Part shown: in pieces, positions 8,204 to 16,867 of the stretch
Numbering within the stretch: position 1 is the stretch's first letter
Layout: each line of letters starts with the position of its first letter
From: Amycolatopsis jejuensis
GTDB lineage: Bacteria; Actinomycetota; Actinomycetes; Mycobacteriales; Pseudonocardiaceae
Reading direction: 5' to 3'
Assembly (NCBI RefSeq): GCF_000717335.1
Contig: NZ_JNYZ01000011.1
Coordinates: forward strand, 248,001-312,000
Length of the DNA stretch: 64,000 bases
Made by a program: the position numbers and the translations under genes
Notes under the pieces: generated by a model
What the model was told of the DNA's origin: nothing
The model's input: the letters and a program-made list of their open reading frames with translations, nothing else
Database searches by the model: none

Positions 8204-10924
8204 ATGGCCGACAACCTCACCGTCCAGGTGCGCAGCATCGCCACGATGGCGAGCGCGGTGGCCAACGGCGACCTGTCGAAGAAGATCGCCATCGACGCGG
8301 CGGGAGAGGTCGCGGCGCTGGCCGAAACGCTGAACGGCATGGTCGAGACGCTGCGCGCGTTCGCCGACGAGGTCACCCGGGTGTCGCGCGAGGTCGGTAC
8401 CGAAGGCATCCTCGGCGGTCAGGCGCGGGTGCCCGGCGTGGCGGGGACGTGGAAGGACCTCACCGAGAACGTCAACTTCATGGCGCACAACCTCACCAGC
8501 CAGGTCCGGAACATCTCGCAGGTCACGACCGCGGTCGCGCGCGGCGACCTGTCCCGCAAGATCGACGTCGACGCCCGGGGCGAGATCCTGGAGCTCAAGA
8601 CCACGATGAACACGATGGTCGACCAGCTTTCGGCGTTCGCCGCGGAGGTCACGCGCGTGGCGCGCGAGGTCGGCACCGAGGGCAAGCTGGGTGGCCAGGC
8701 CGAGGTCGAGGGCGTGTCCGGCACCTGGAAGCGGCTCACCGAGAGCGTGAACCAGCTGGCCGGCAACCTCACCACGCAGGTCCGCGCGATCGGCCAGGTC
8801 GCCACGGCGGTCACCGCGGGCGACCTGACGCGGCACATCACCGTGGACGCGTCCGGGGAGCTGGCCGACCTCAAGGACAACATCAACCAGATGATCGCGA
8901 ACCTGAAGTCGACGACGTCGGCGAACCGCGAGCAGGACTGGCTGAAGACGAACCTGGCGCGGCTGTCCGGGCGGATGCAGGGGCACCGCGACCTCGCCTC
9001 GGTGGCCACGCTCATCCTGTCCGAGCTCGCGCCGCTGGTCAGCGCGCAGCAGGGCGCGTTCTTCATCGCGCACGACGACGGCGACGACCCCGAGTACAAG
9101 ATGCTCGACTGCATTGGCGCCTACGGCCTCGCGCAAGCCCGCACCGGCCTGCGGTTCCGGCTCGGCGAATCGCTGATCGGGCAGGCCGCGGTGGACCGGC
9201 GGACGATACTGGTCAACGGCGCTCCCCCGGAGTACGCGCTGGTGTCCTCGGGCCTCGGCTCGGCGCCGCCGGTGAACGTGATCGTGCTGCCGGTGCTGTT
9301 CCAGGGCGAGGTGCTTGGCGTGCTGGAACTGGCGTCGGTCAACGAGTTCTCCGCGGTGCACCTCGACCTGCTGGAGCAGCTGCGGCACACGATCGGGGTC
9401 AACGTCAACACGATCCTGTCGAACTCCCGTACCGAGGCGCTGCTCACCGAGTCCCAGCGGCTGGCGCAGGAACTGCGGGCGCGGTCCGAGCAGTTGCAGG
9501 CGCAGCAAGGGGAATTGCGCCGGTCGAACACCGAGCTGGCCGAGAAGGCGGCGCTGCTGGCCCAGCAGAACCGCGACATCGAGGTCAAGAACATCGAGAT
9601 CGAGCAGGCCCGCCAAGAGCTGGAGGAACGGGCCGGGCAGCTCACCGTGGCGTCGCAGTACAAGAACGAGTTCATGGCGAACATGTCGCACGAGCTGCGG
9701 ACTCCGCTCAACAGTGCGCTGATCCTGGCGAAGCTGCTGTCGGAGAACCCGGAGGGCAACCTCACCGAGAAGCAGATCCAGTTCGCGAAGACGATCTACG
9801 CCGCGGGCAGCGACCTGCAGCAGCTGATCAACGACATCCTGGACCTGGCGAAGGTCGAGGCGGGCAAGCTGGACCTGCAGATGTCCGACGTCACGCTGCC
9901 CGAGCTGGTCAACTACGTCGAATCGCTGTGCCGCCCGCTCACCGCGGACAAGGGCCTGGAGTTCGCGGTACTGATCGACCCGCCCGTACCCGGCAGCGTG
10001 CACACCGACGAGCACCGCTTGCAGCAGGTGCTGCGCAACCTCCTGTCGAACGCGGCGAAGTTCACCGACGAGGGCGGCGTGCGGCTGCACATCCGGATGG
10101 CGGGCGAGGAAGAGGTCGAGCAGGAAGGCCTGCGCGCGGCGGCGGGCATCATCGCGTTCGCCGTGGAGGACACCGGAATCGGCATCCCGGAGGAGAAGCT
10201 GGAGGTCATCTTCGACGCCTTCCGGCAGGCCGACGGAACCACGAGCCGCAAGTACGGCGGAACCGGGCTGGGGCTGTCGATCAGCCAGCAGCTGACGGAA
10301 CTGCTGAGCGGCGAACTGCGGGTGAGCAGCGTCCCGGGCCGCGGCAGCACGTTCACGCTGTACCTGCCGGTGGGCGCGGCGAACCTGATCGCGCCGACGA
10401 CGCCGGTCCGCCCCACGCCGAAGCTGCCGGTGCTCCCGAGCACCATCACGGTGGCCGAACCGGACAGCGCCCCGAAACGCTTCAACGGCGAGAAGGTACT
10501 GATCGTCGACGACGACCTGCGCAACGTCTTCGCCCTCGCGGCGGTCCTGGAGCAGGCCGGGCTGGAAGTGATCTACGCCGACACGGGCGTCGCAGGCATC
10601 CGGGCACTGGAACGCCACGAGGACACGGCACTCGTGCTGATGGACGTGATGATGCCGGAACTCGACGGCAACGCGACCATCGCCGCCATCCGCGCCGAGG
10701 CAGCCCACGAGGACCTGCCGGTGATCGCCGTGACCGCCAAGGCAACGGAAGAGGACCGCGAACGCACCCTCGCCTCGGGCGCGGACGACTACATCACGAA
10801 ACCGGTGGACACCGACCTGCTCCTGGACGTGATCGCAACCCGCCTGGAGGCGGATGCGGCGTCGTCTTCACAGTCTTTGCAGGTGGGGACTTTGGAGCGG
10901 GTGACGGGAATCGAACCCGCGTAG
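8204..10924 (+). CDS. C-terminal open frame of the hybrid kinase: HAMP-GAF-HisKA-HATPase-REC
   Basis: This frame stays open for 906 residues after the lesion and starts at an internal ATG within a HAMP unit. It holds about three HAMP-like units, a GAF domain (about 9000-9420), a long coiled coil, the HisKA box HELRTPLN with its phospho-His codon at 9689-9691, HATPase boxes ending in [13 protein letters not shown], and a C-terminal receiver. The receiver has VDDD and phospho-acceptor Asp in LMDVMMPE (codon 10643-10645), with lysine in ITKPVD. There is no membrane segment, so the enzyme is cytosolic. If translation can start internally, a shortened but chemically complete kinase could be made. 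The last codons lie antisense to tRNA-Gly. Confidence 0.75.
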   Translation: MADNLTVQVRSIATMASAVANGDLSKKIAIDAAGEVAALAETLNGMVETLRAFADEVTRVSREVGTEGILGGQARVPGVAGTWKDLTENVNFMAHNLTSQVRNISQVTTAVARGDLSRKIDVDARGEILELKTTMNTMVDQLSAFAAEVTRVAREVGTEGKLGGQAEVEGVSGTWKRLTESVNQLAGNLTTQVRAIGQVATAVTAGDLTRHITVDASGELADLKDNINQMIANLKSTTSANREQDWLKTNLARLSGRMQGHRDLASVATLILSELAPLVSAQQGAFFIAHDDGDDPEYKMLDCIGAYGLAQARTGLRFRLGESLIGQAAVDRRTILVNGAPPEYALVSSGLGSAPPVNVIVLPVLFQGEVLGVLELASVNEFSAVHLDLLEQLRHTIGVNVNTILSNSRTEALLTESQRLAQELRARSEQLQAQQGELRRSNTELAEKAALLAQQNRDIEVKNIEIEQARQELEERAGQLTVASQYKNEFMANMSHELRTPLNSALILAKLLSENPEGNLTEKQIQFAKTIYAAGSDLQQLINDILDLAKVEAGKLDLQMSDVTLPELVNYVESLCRPLTADKGLEFAVLIDPPVPGSVHTDEHRLQQVLRNLLSNAAKFTDEGGVRLHIRMAGEEEVEQEGLRAAAGIIAFAVEDTGIGIPEEKLEVIFDAFRQADGTTSRKYGGTGLGLSISQQLTELLSGELRVSSVPGRGSTFTLYLPVGAANLIAPTTPVRPTPKLPVLPSTITVAEPDSAPKRFNGEKVLIVDDDLRNVFALAAVLEQAGLEVIYADTGVAGIRALERHEDTALVLMDVMMPELDGNATIAAIRAEAAHEDLPVIAVTAKATEEDRERTLASGADDYITKPVDTDLLLDVIATRLEADAASSSQSLQVGTLERVTGIEPA

Positions 10925-10966
10925 CTAGTTTGGAAGACTAGGGCTCTACCATTGAGCTACACCCGC
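10893..10966 (-). tRNA. tRNA-Gly(TCC)
   Basis: Read on the minus strand, the acceptor GCGGGTG pairs with CACCCGC. The D arm TAGCTCAATGGTAGAGC, anticodon loop CTTCCAA with TCC anticodon, and T loop TTCGATT are all standard. Discriminator T and CCA are encoded (10893-10896). The 3' end overlaps the last codons of the histidine kinase frame on the other strand. Confidence 0.97.
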
Positions 10967-11056
10967 AGCGCCCCCGGTGACCCGGAAGCGAACCCAGCTT
11001 AGCGTGACCGCTAAGCTGAGCCGCACACCCCCCGGGAACGACGCGCCGGAGGGTGC

Positions 11057-11130
11057 CGGGATGTGGCGCAGCTTGGTAGCGCATCCGCTTTGGGAGCGGA
11101 GGGTCGCAGGTTCAAATCCTGTCATCCCGA
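11057..11130 (+). tRNA. tRNA-Pro(TGG)
   Basis: Acceptor CGGGATG 11057-11063 pairs with CATCCCG 11123-11129. The D loop has AGCTTGGTAGC, the anticodon loop CTTTGGGAG gives TGG, and the T loop is TTCAAAT. Discriminator is A (11130); the next bases are CCG, so CCA is not encoded. An integrase remnant lies about 110 bp downstream, as at a tRNA-linked integration site. Confidence 0.97.
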
Positions 11131-11242
11131 CCGATGGGGGCTGGACCTGCGGGTTCAGCCCCTTTTTCGTGGGGTTGAGCGCCGGGGGCTGGCACAGCGC
11201 TCGGTGACGCTCCTCTTTGAGGGTTTTCCCATGCGCACCTGA

Positions 11243-11650
11243 GCCCTGCCCTGGCTCCCGCCGAGTCGGCAGGCGTTGATCGACGAGTGGGCTATGTCAC
11301 TCGAGGCGGAGAACAAGAGCTCCCGCACGATCCGCGGCTACTGCGACGCCGTCAGGTTCTTCCGCTTCTGGCTCGCCAACCCCATCGCACCGACGGAAGC
11401 CGACAGCTCCGAAGCGCGGCTGTCGTCGGTTCCGACCGAGCCCGAAGACCACGAGCCGAACCACATCTGGCGATGGATTGCCGACCGCCTCGCCACCACC
11501 AGCCCCGGCACCGCGAACAACAACCACCGGGCGTTCAGCGTGTGGTTCACCAGGCAGATGGTCGAGCATGAGATCGAGCACCACCCGGTAGCCCGCATGA
11601 ACCCGCCGCACATCCCGGAACAGCCGATCCCATCACTCCGGTGGAATCAT
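11243..11650 (+). pseudogene. Truncated tyrosine recombinase (integrase), SAM-like core-binding domain only
   Basis: The frame has no proper start; it opens after a stop at 11240-11242 and a weak TTG lies at 11276. It encodes LIDEWAMSLEAENKSSRTIRGY and then a WIADRLATTSPGTANNN segment, VWFTRQMVEHEIEHHP and NPPHIPEQP. These are typical of the N-terminal SAM-like domain of phage-type tyrosine recombinases up to the linker before the catalytic domain. The catalytic R-H-R-Y half is absent: after about 11650 the frame runs into unrelated sequence. It is a remnant of a mobile element that probably integrated at the adjacent tRNA-Pro. No direct repeat of the tRNA 3' end was seen by eye farther downstream. 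Confidence 0.75.
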
Positions 11651-11794
11651 CAAGCAGGTTCTCCACGGCTGCCAGGCCTGCGACCTCCACAGCCGCCACG
11701 GCTCGAGCACGCAGCAATCAGCACCGCTCACCCTGACGGGCGCACTGACCTGAGGCGACTTGACTCCATACCAGCCCAAGCGCGCAGAAACCGG

Positions 11795-11995
11795 TCAACT
11801 TACACTGTCTGCAACCTCGATATCCTTCTCCTCGGCAACAAATTGCGCGACAGTAATGCCACCCGCACCGGAAACCTCGACTTCGTACCGCCCTCCCGGA
11901 TAGCACTCGATAACGTAACCTACATCACCAGCATGAACCCCTTCACCACTAAAATCATCCGTCAGCACGCGAACCTTTTGATACTGCTTGATCAC
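11795..11995 (-). CDS. DUF4926-like small protein, putative immunity protein of the RHS toxin
   Basis: A 66-residue protein starting MIKQYQKVRVLTDDFSGEG. The pattern (VHAGDVGYVIE, a small barrel strand YEVEVSG, then ITVAQFVAEEKDIEV) resembles DUF4926, small SH3-like proteins that I remember beside DUF6883-type proteins. It lies 6 bp downstream of the RHS gene in the same direction, the usual place for an immunity gene. Base composition here is much AT-richer than the window, as for the last part of the RHS gene, consistent with a toxin-immunity cassette acquired together. Immunity function is inferred from position and family only. Confidence 0.7.
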   Translation of the reverse strand: MIKQYQKVRVLTDDFSGEGVHAGDVGYVIECYPGGRYEVEVSGAGGITVAQFVAEEKDIEVADSVS

Positions 11996-12001
11996 TTCGT
12001 A

Positions 12002-15000
12002 TCACCGAGTGAACCCAGAGAAAGGTGTAGTGAGCTTGATCGTACCATCCGACTGAATCATCCAACCGCTCTTCATGTAGCTAACCCTTCCAGACTGCGG
12101 GCCAATCCCGCGTAATTCTATCTCAATGTCAATTCTTTGACCATACTCATCCAGCTTGCCGAGTTCGAACTTTCCGGATGCGTACTTACCTCGAGCTTGC
12201 TCGGCCCATTCCCGAGCCAACGCGCCAGAATTCTCCCTGCCGTAACCAAGTCCACCGAATACCTTGTCTTTTCCATGAGCCGCCCCATCTTTGAAAATAT
12301 AGTCTGAAAACTTCCGGACGTCCGCATATGCTTCCGCGGGCGCAGCCTCTGCAACGGGCGGTGAAACTTCCCTCGCAGCACCAGACCCGCGAGCGGCTCT
12401 AGCAGCCGCGATCGCGCCGCCACCGATTATCAACAAGTCTTCCATTGCATCGTTTACCGCACCGTTCCAGTACACCTCGGTGTGACATTCGCTGGCATGA
12501 TCAACGCAATAGAAGGCCGCGATCTCCTTAGCCCCGTCCACATCGTTCGGATGTTCCAGGATATGGATCCATGCCATCCGGCATCCGGTGAGGCCAAAGC
12601 AAGCCTTCTCACCCTTGTCCCCGGTGTCCGCCTTCCAGAAAGTGTCGCCCGTCCACGCCTGCTGAGCGAACGTGGACCAGCGCCTGGCCAAGGTGTCGGC
12701 ATCCCGGGTCCGAAGCGAGTGGTTGTTGGTCCACGCTTTTCGGTGCGCCTTCTTAGCCGCCGGCTGGCCTCTGAGAACCCCTTTCTGGGCCAGCTGGTCG
12801 TGGGTGTAGTGGCCGTTGATGTCGTTCCCGCCCGGTGCCATCGGGTCGATGCCGCAGTCGCCGAGCCGCCCGATGCAGCGGCCCACGTCGTTGTACTCGT
12901 TCTGCCCAGTCGGGTCGCTCTTGAAGATCGGGCTGTTGCTGGAGTAGCTGTATCCGTTGATCTGCTGCGGATTCGCCGGGTCGAACACCGGGTCCAATGA
13001 CAGGAAGCGACCGGCAGACGAGTCGTACGCGCGAGCGCCGAGCTGGGTGAGGCCCGTCGAACTGTCCTCCGTGCCGCCGACGAAGCCACGCTCACCCGGT
13101 AGGTCGACAGCCGGTCCGCGCGGTGTTCCGAACGGGTCCTGCCTGCGTTGGGTGACGCTGAGGTCCGCCGAATTGACAGCGATCTGGCTCGTCCCCTGAT
13201 GATCGCCGACCAGCCAGGTCAGTTTTCCAGCCGTCCGGACCGCGACCGTTCCCCCACCGTGGCTGTAGTAGCGCGTGGTCGTCGCCGTCTGCCCAGTCGG
13301 ATCGGCGTGGATCTCCTGACCGCCCAGATAGAGCGTCGTGCCGGATGGATCATGCCGAACGAGCCTGCCGCCTCCGGCGTCGTAGACGAAACTGGTCTTC
13401 GCCGAGCCTTCCGTGACCGAGTCGAGCTGCCCCTCGAGTGTCCAGTCGAGACTCTGTTCCGCAGCGACGCCCGGGCGGGTCGTGGTGTTGCCGATCTGGT
13501 CATACGTGTACTGACTGTCCGGCTTGCCGGGGACACTGGTCGAGTTCAGCTGGTGCGGTTTCGCCGCTCCCGGATCGGCATAGCCGTACTTGCGGGTGAC
13601 CTCCCCCGCGCTTGTGTGCTGTGTGTCGGTCAGCCGGTTTCCGGACTTGTCGTAGGTAAACGACTGCCAGTACGGAGCGGGGCCGGACAGAGACCCGGCC
13701 GACGGATCGCTGTCACACCCCGCGGAAGGTGGTGTCCATGCGTCGGTCAGCCGCTGCAGGTAGTCGTAGCGGAAGCACTGGGTGTCTGCCGGCTGGTCCT
13801 GCGGCGTGTTGGAGATCGAGGTGATGTTTCCGGCCGGGTTGTAGGCATAGTGAGTGTCCGCCTGCATCGGGTGCGGGACCTCGGCGTCGACGATCGTCCG
13901 GTCCAGCCGCCGGGTGTGGTCGTCGTAGTAGTAGGACTGCCAGACCCGGTGGTCGCCTCCGCCGAGTTGCAACCGCTGGAGCTCGCCGTAGCGGCTGTAG
14001 TCCGACGCTGTGACGTAGTCCGCATCTCCGTTCGTGGTGACCGGATGGCCGAGGTCGTCGTAGACGTACAACATGCTCTCGACGGCAAGGTCGCCCGCTG
14101 CGGGGAAGCTGGAGCCGCCGAGGCTGCCGTCCGGGTTGTAAGACAAGTAGGTCGAGTACGAGCCGGCAAGCTTAGGGCCCTCGACTGCGGGAATGGTGAC
14201 GGTCTGGATGGTCGGCTGATACAGCGGCGAATAGGCGTTGACCTTTTCGGTGTAAGCGTTGCCGTTGACCCACCGGGTCGAGCTGGCAAGCTGCCCGACG
14301 CCCTTGAACGCGGTGTCATAAACCCATTCGGCCATTTTGGTGCCCGCGGTGCTGCCCTGATAGGTGCCGGTCTTCCGGCCGAGGGCGTCGTAGCTGTACG
14401 CGAGGGTGACGTTGCGGGCGTCGGTCGTGCTGACCTGCTGGCCGAGTTCGTTGTAAGCGTAGGTCGTCGTGCCGCGGTCGGGGTCGTTGGCTTGCTTCAG
14501 CTGGCCGTGGAGGTCGTAGCTGTAGGTCCAGTGGTTTCCGCTCGAATCCGTGACGGACGCGAGCTGGTCGCTGGGCGTATATCCGTAGGTTGTCTCGTCG
14601 TAGTCGCCGGTCGGCTGTGCACCGTGATACTGGCGCAGCGCACGCGTGTGCCCGCGCGCGTCCGTGAGCGTCGTAGTGGGCACTCCGCCGGCCGGTGGGG
14701 TCACGCTGGTCCAGTCGCCGCCGTAAGTGGTCGTGGTGCGCCACTTTTCGGTCCCGCCTGCCTGATAGACGGCGGCAGTCGGTCGGCCTGCGCCGTCGAA
14801 CTCCTTGACCGTGAAGCCAGGAATCTCCGTGTCGCTCGCGACCCAGAGTTTCGTGTCGACGTTCTGGTCGTTGTAGAACGGCTGCGTCGTTTTATACGCG
14901 CGGTTCTGCGAGTCGTAACGCGTGTCCACGAGCAACCGGCCGCCGCCCGGGGCAGGAGCCTGAACCTGGCGCGGGCGGTAGAAGCTGTCGTAAATGGTGG

Positions 15001-15997
15001 TCGATGTGGTGAACCGGCCATTGGCCGTCACACTTGTCGCAGATACAGCACTCGGCCCGTCGTTCCTGACGTCGTACGCGTAGCGGCTGCTGCCCTGCGG
15101 GTTGTCTGCGTGCGGCCGGTTCGGCTGCCACACCTCGGCATTGCGGCCGAGCGAGTCGTAGGCGATTTCCGTGACGCGTCCATTCGCGTCGGTGGTGGTC
15201 TTGGCCGCGCCCCACGCAGGTTCGAAGACCGTTGTCGTCTTCTGCTGGAGTGCGTTCGCAGTCGTCAGTTGCGTGACCGGCCCACCGGTCGCCGGAGCGT
15301 AGGTGCTGGTGGCTTGGTGTCCGACGGCGTCGGTCACCTTCGTGGTGCGGCCGTAGAGATCGCGTTCGGTCTTCGCGGCCGTCCGGTACACCGGCTTGCC
15401 GTTTTCGTATCTGTCGAGGTCCTGCGCCGAGGTGACGTCGCCGGTCGTCGGCGCTGCGCCCGCAGCTTGATTGTCATACCCCAGCAAGGCGTCGGTGATG
15501 ACGTCGCGCGGGTAGACCGGAGGTGTTCCGCAAGCCACCGCCGTGTTCTCGACCCGGGAGGAGTAGGACAGCATCCACAGCGCGGTGTTCTGGGCATATG
15601 TCGTGGTCGTGCAACGATCGTCGGACGGGTCGTTGACGTCGCCGAGGTCGTTGACCTGGGTGGGCAGGCCATTGGCGTCGTATGCGGTGGTTGTCTTCGT
15701 CGTCCGCCAACCGCCTGCCGCCAGCGCAGTGAAGTTTCGCGATGTCCCGGGGCGGACTACGTAGGCGTTGAACGTCGCCCGGGTAGCGGTCGGTCCCTGC
15801 CAGCTGGGTTCGCTGATGGTTTTGCCGACGACGGGACCGTTCGCACCATTCCTGGTGATGGTTTCGAGGGTGTAGCCCTGCAACCAGTCTTCGTCGGCGT
15901 GGCTGCCGTTCTCGTCGTCCGTCACTACGACCGACCGCGTGCCGTCCCCAAAAGCCCTTCTCCTCGACACGGTCTCTGGACGACGGGTCCGCGGCAC
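12002..15997 (-). CDS. RHS-repeat polymorphic toxin, 5'-truncated, with variable C-terminal domain
   Basis: A 1331-residue open frame filled with YD/RHS repeats (for example YDSLGRNAEVW, YAYNELGQQVS, YDLHGQLKQAND). It ends in the RHS core signature GARAYDSSAGRFLSLDP at about residue 987, followed by a variable tip from about 1027. The last 100 residues (KFSDYIFKDGAAHGK, then DEYGQRIDIEIEL, then SGWMIQSDGTIKL) form a separate domain resembling DUF6883-like toxin tips. There is no signal peptide, and the first residues (MPRTRRPETVSRRR) do not look like an RHS N-terminus; homology appears to begin mid-protein at GTRSVVVTDDENG. The gene has probably lost its 5' export region and may be a silent or orphan cassette. 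Confidence 0.8.
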   Translation of the reverse strand: MPRTRRPETVSRRRAFGDGTRSVVVTDDENGSHADEDWLQGYTLETITRNGANGPVVGKTISEPSWQGPTATRATFNAYVVRPGTSRNFTALAAGGWRTTKTTTAYDANGLPTQVNDLGDVNDPSDDRCTTTTYAQNTALWMLSYSSRVENTAVACGTPPVYPRDVITDALLGYDNQAAGAAPTTGDVTSAQDLDRYENGKPVYRTAAKTERDLYGRTTKVTDAVGHQATSTYAPATGGPVTQLTTANALQQKTTTVFEPAWGAAKTTTDANGRVTEIAYDSLGRNAEVWQPNRPHADNPQGSSRYAYDVRNDGPSAVSATSVTANGRFTTSTTIYDSFYRPRQVQAPAPGGGRLLVDTRYDSQNRAYKTTQPFYNDQNVDTKLWVASDTEIPGFTVKEFDGAGRPTAAVYQAGGTEKWRTTTTYGGDWTSVTPPAGGVPTTTLTDARGHTRALRQYHGAQPTGDYDETTYGYTPSDQLASVTDSSGNHWTYSYDLHGQLKQANDPDRGTTTYAYNELGQQVSTTDARNVTLAYSYDALGRKTGTYQGSTAGTKMAEWVYDTAFKGVGQLASSTRWVNGNAYTEKVNAYSPLYQPTIQTVTIPAVEGPKLAGSYSTYLSYNPDGSLGGSSFPAAGDLAVESMLYVYDDLGHPVTTNGDADYVTASDYSRYGELQRLQLGGGDHRVWQSYYYDDHTRRLDRTIVDAEVPHPMQADTHYAYNPAGNITSISNTPQDQPADTQCFRYDYLQRLTDAWTPPSAGCDSDPSAGSLSGPAPYWQSFTYDKSGNRLTDTQHTSAGEVTRKYGYADPGAAKPHQLNSTSVPGKPDSQYTYDQIGNTTTRPGVAAEQSLDWTLEGQLDSVTEGSAKTSFVYDAGGGRLVRHDPSGTTLYLGGQEIHADPTGQTATTTRYYSHGGGTVAVRTAGKLTWLVGDHQGTSQIAVNSADLSVTQRRQDPFGTPRGPAVDLPGERGFVGGTEDSSTGLTQLGARAYDSSAGRFLSLDPVFDPANPQQINGYSYSSNSPIFKSDPTGQNEYNDVGRCIGRLGDCGIDPMAPGGNDINGHYTHDQLAQKGVLRGQPAAKKAHRKAWTNNHSLRTRDADTLARRWSTFAQQAWTGDTFWKADTGDKGEKACFGLTGCRMAWIHILEHPNDVDGAKEIAAFYCVDHASECHTEVYWNGAVNDAMEDLLIIGGGAIAAARAARGSGAAREVSPPVAEAAPAEAYADVRKFSDYIFKDGAAHGKDKVFGGLGYGRENSGALAREWAEQARGKYASGKFELGKLDEYGQRIDIEIELRGIGPQSGRVSYMKSGWMIQSDGTIKLTTPFSGFTR

Positions 15998-16223
15998 CGC
16001 GTGCCGTCTGCGCGGAGCTCCATCGTACTGGTTCGAACCTCCGCAGTGGTCAGATCAAGTTTCGGCAAGAAATTGCGGAACGCCAGCCGGATCTCCCGAG
16101 AACACATTGTTCCGCAGCCCGATGTCCGCCCGCGCACCAAGGCCTGGCAACACTCGGCAGCAGCCCTGCGACGAAGCCACCCACGCCATGACGCCGTACC
16201 TCGTCCCCCGACCAAATTCTAGA

Positions 16224-16260
16224 GATTTTCTTGACTTCTCGAAAATCCACCACATAGAGT
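16224..16260 (+). promoter_or_regulatory. Promoter with overlapping inverted repeat (probable GntR operator) for VOC-FAH operon
   Basis: The -35 candidate TTGACT (16231-16236) and -10 candidate TAGAGT (16255-16260) are separated by 18 nt. The -35 sits inside a perfect inverted repeat, GATTTTC 16224-16230 and GAAAATC 16241-16247, with a 10-nt spacer. The AT-rich palindrome stands out in GC-rich DNA and would block the promoter if bound. The convergent GntR gene at the end of the operon is the obvious candidate binder. Confidence 0.55.
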
Positions 16261-16289
16261 GGCGGTACCCAGAGCACGGAGGTCGTCTC

Positions 16290-16853
16290 ATGAGTACGTC
16301 GCTGCCGGTTCGCGTTCATCACTACGGGTGGACCGTCGATGATCAGGAGGTCAACCGGCGTTTCTACGAGGGGGTGATCGGTCTTCCGCTGATCGCCACC
16401 TGGACCGAGATCGAGGACATCGACGGGGTCGAGCGCGCGCTCTCGCATACCTTCTACGGTCTCGCCGACGGTAGCGCCCTTGCGTTTTTCCAGATGGCCG
16501 ATCCGGGGGACCAGCGGGAGTTCAACACGCCGATCAACCCCACGCCGATCCGGCACCTCGCCTTGAAGGTGGAGCAGGAGGTCCAGGACGCCATCCGCCG
16601 GCGGCTTGCCGACGCGGGCTATGCCGAGCCGTCCACATTTGTGGTCAACCATGGTTATTGCGTTTCGCTCTATACGGTGGATCCGAATGGGCTGCAGCTC
16701 GAATTCACCGTCGACCATCCCGATGTCGAGAATATCAACGCCGAGCGGCTCCGTACTGCACACGCTGATCTTGCCCGCTGGCTCGGCGGTGATCACTCCA
16801 GCAACAATGCCTGGCGGGACGACGTGACGGCCGCTCCGGAATCGCGACTATAG
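16290..16853 (+). CDS. VOC-family (glyoxalase / extradiol dioxygenase-like) metalloenzyme
   Basis: A 187-residue vicinal-oxygen-chelate protein. The first half begins VRVHHYGWTVDDQEVNRRFYE and the second has IRHLALKVEQEV. Likely metal ligands are H10 or H11, H89 and E138 (in LQLEFTVDHP), the usual His-His-Glu set. The pattern LYTVDPNGLQLEF is typical of VOC dioxygenases and glyoxalase-like proteins. ATG 16290 has GGAGG 7 nt upstream; the frame is open farther upstream but without an RBS. It is followed after 14 bp by an FAH-family hydrolase, so the pair may carry out ring cleavage or isomerisation and C-C hydrolysis of an aromatic intermediate. The substrate is not predictable. Confidence 0.8.
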   Translation: MSTSLPVRVHHYGWTVDDQEVNRRFYEGVIGLPLIATWTEIEDIDGVERALSHTFYGLADGSALAFFQMADPGDQREFNTPINPTPIRHLALKVEQEVQDAIRRRLADAGYAEPSTFVVNHGYCVSLYTVDPNGLQLEFTVDHPDVENINAERLRTAHADLARWLGGDHSSNNAWRDDVTAAPESRL

Positions 16854-16867
16854 CCGAGGGAAACGCC

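Larger units (their letters stand above)
6571..10924 (+). pseudogene. Giant HAMP-array hybrid histidine kinase, frameshifted inside the repeat array
   Basis: The gene starts at ATG 6571 and encodes an N-terminal region, then repeated HAMP-like units of 92 residues (276 bp). Each carries signatures such as FADEVTR, REVGx[16 protein letters not shown] and DARGEILxLK. TTC of FADEV recurs at 7357, 7633 and 7909 at the 276-bp period. After that the array is disturbed: a 111-bp direct duplication (7909-8019 and 8020-8130) is followed by a shift from frame 1 to frame 2. Net spacing across the lesion is 175 bp instead of 276, which is not a multiple of three. Downstream in frame 2 come more HAMP units, GAF, HisKA, HATPase and a receiver domain. 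The lesion may be a real recombination event or an assembly collapse of the repeats. Confidence 0.75.

Noticed and set aside
8131..10941. Continuation of the first kinase frame beyond the duplication to 10941
   Set aside because: After 8130 this frame turns into Arg/Gly/Pro-rich text without domains; the HAMP, HisKA and receiver motifs continue in the other frame.
11200..16000. Complete mobile element with insertion-sequence ends
   Set aside because: No transposase, terminal inverted repeat or target duplication was found; only an integrase fragment and RHS cargo.
13148..16222. Open frame of 1024 codons on the plus strand opposite the RHS gene
   Set aside because: It is the antisense shadow of a GC-rich gene with strong third-position bias; its text is Val/Arg/Gly-rich with no domain, while the minus strand shows clear RHS repeats.
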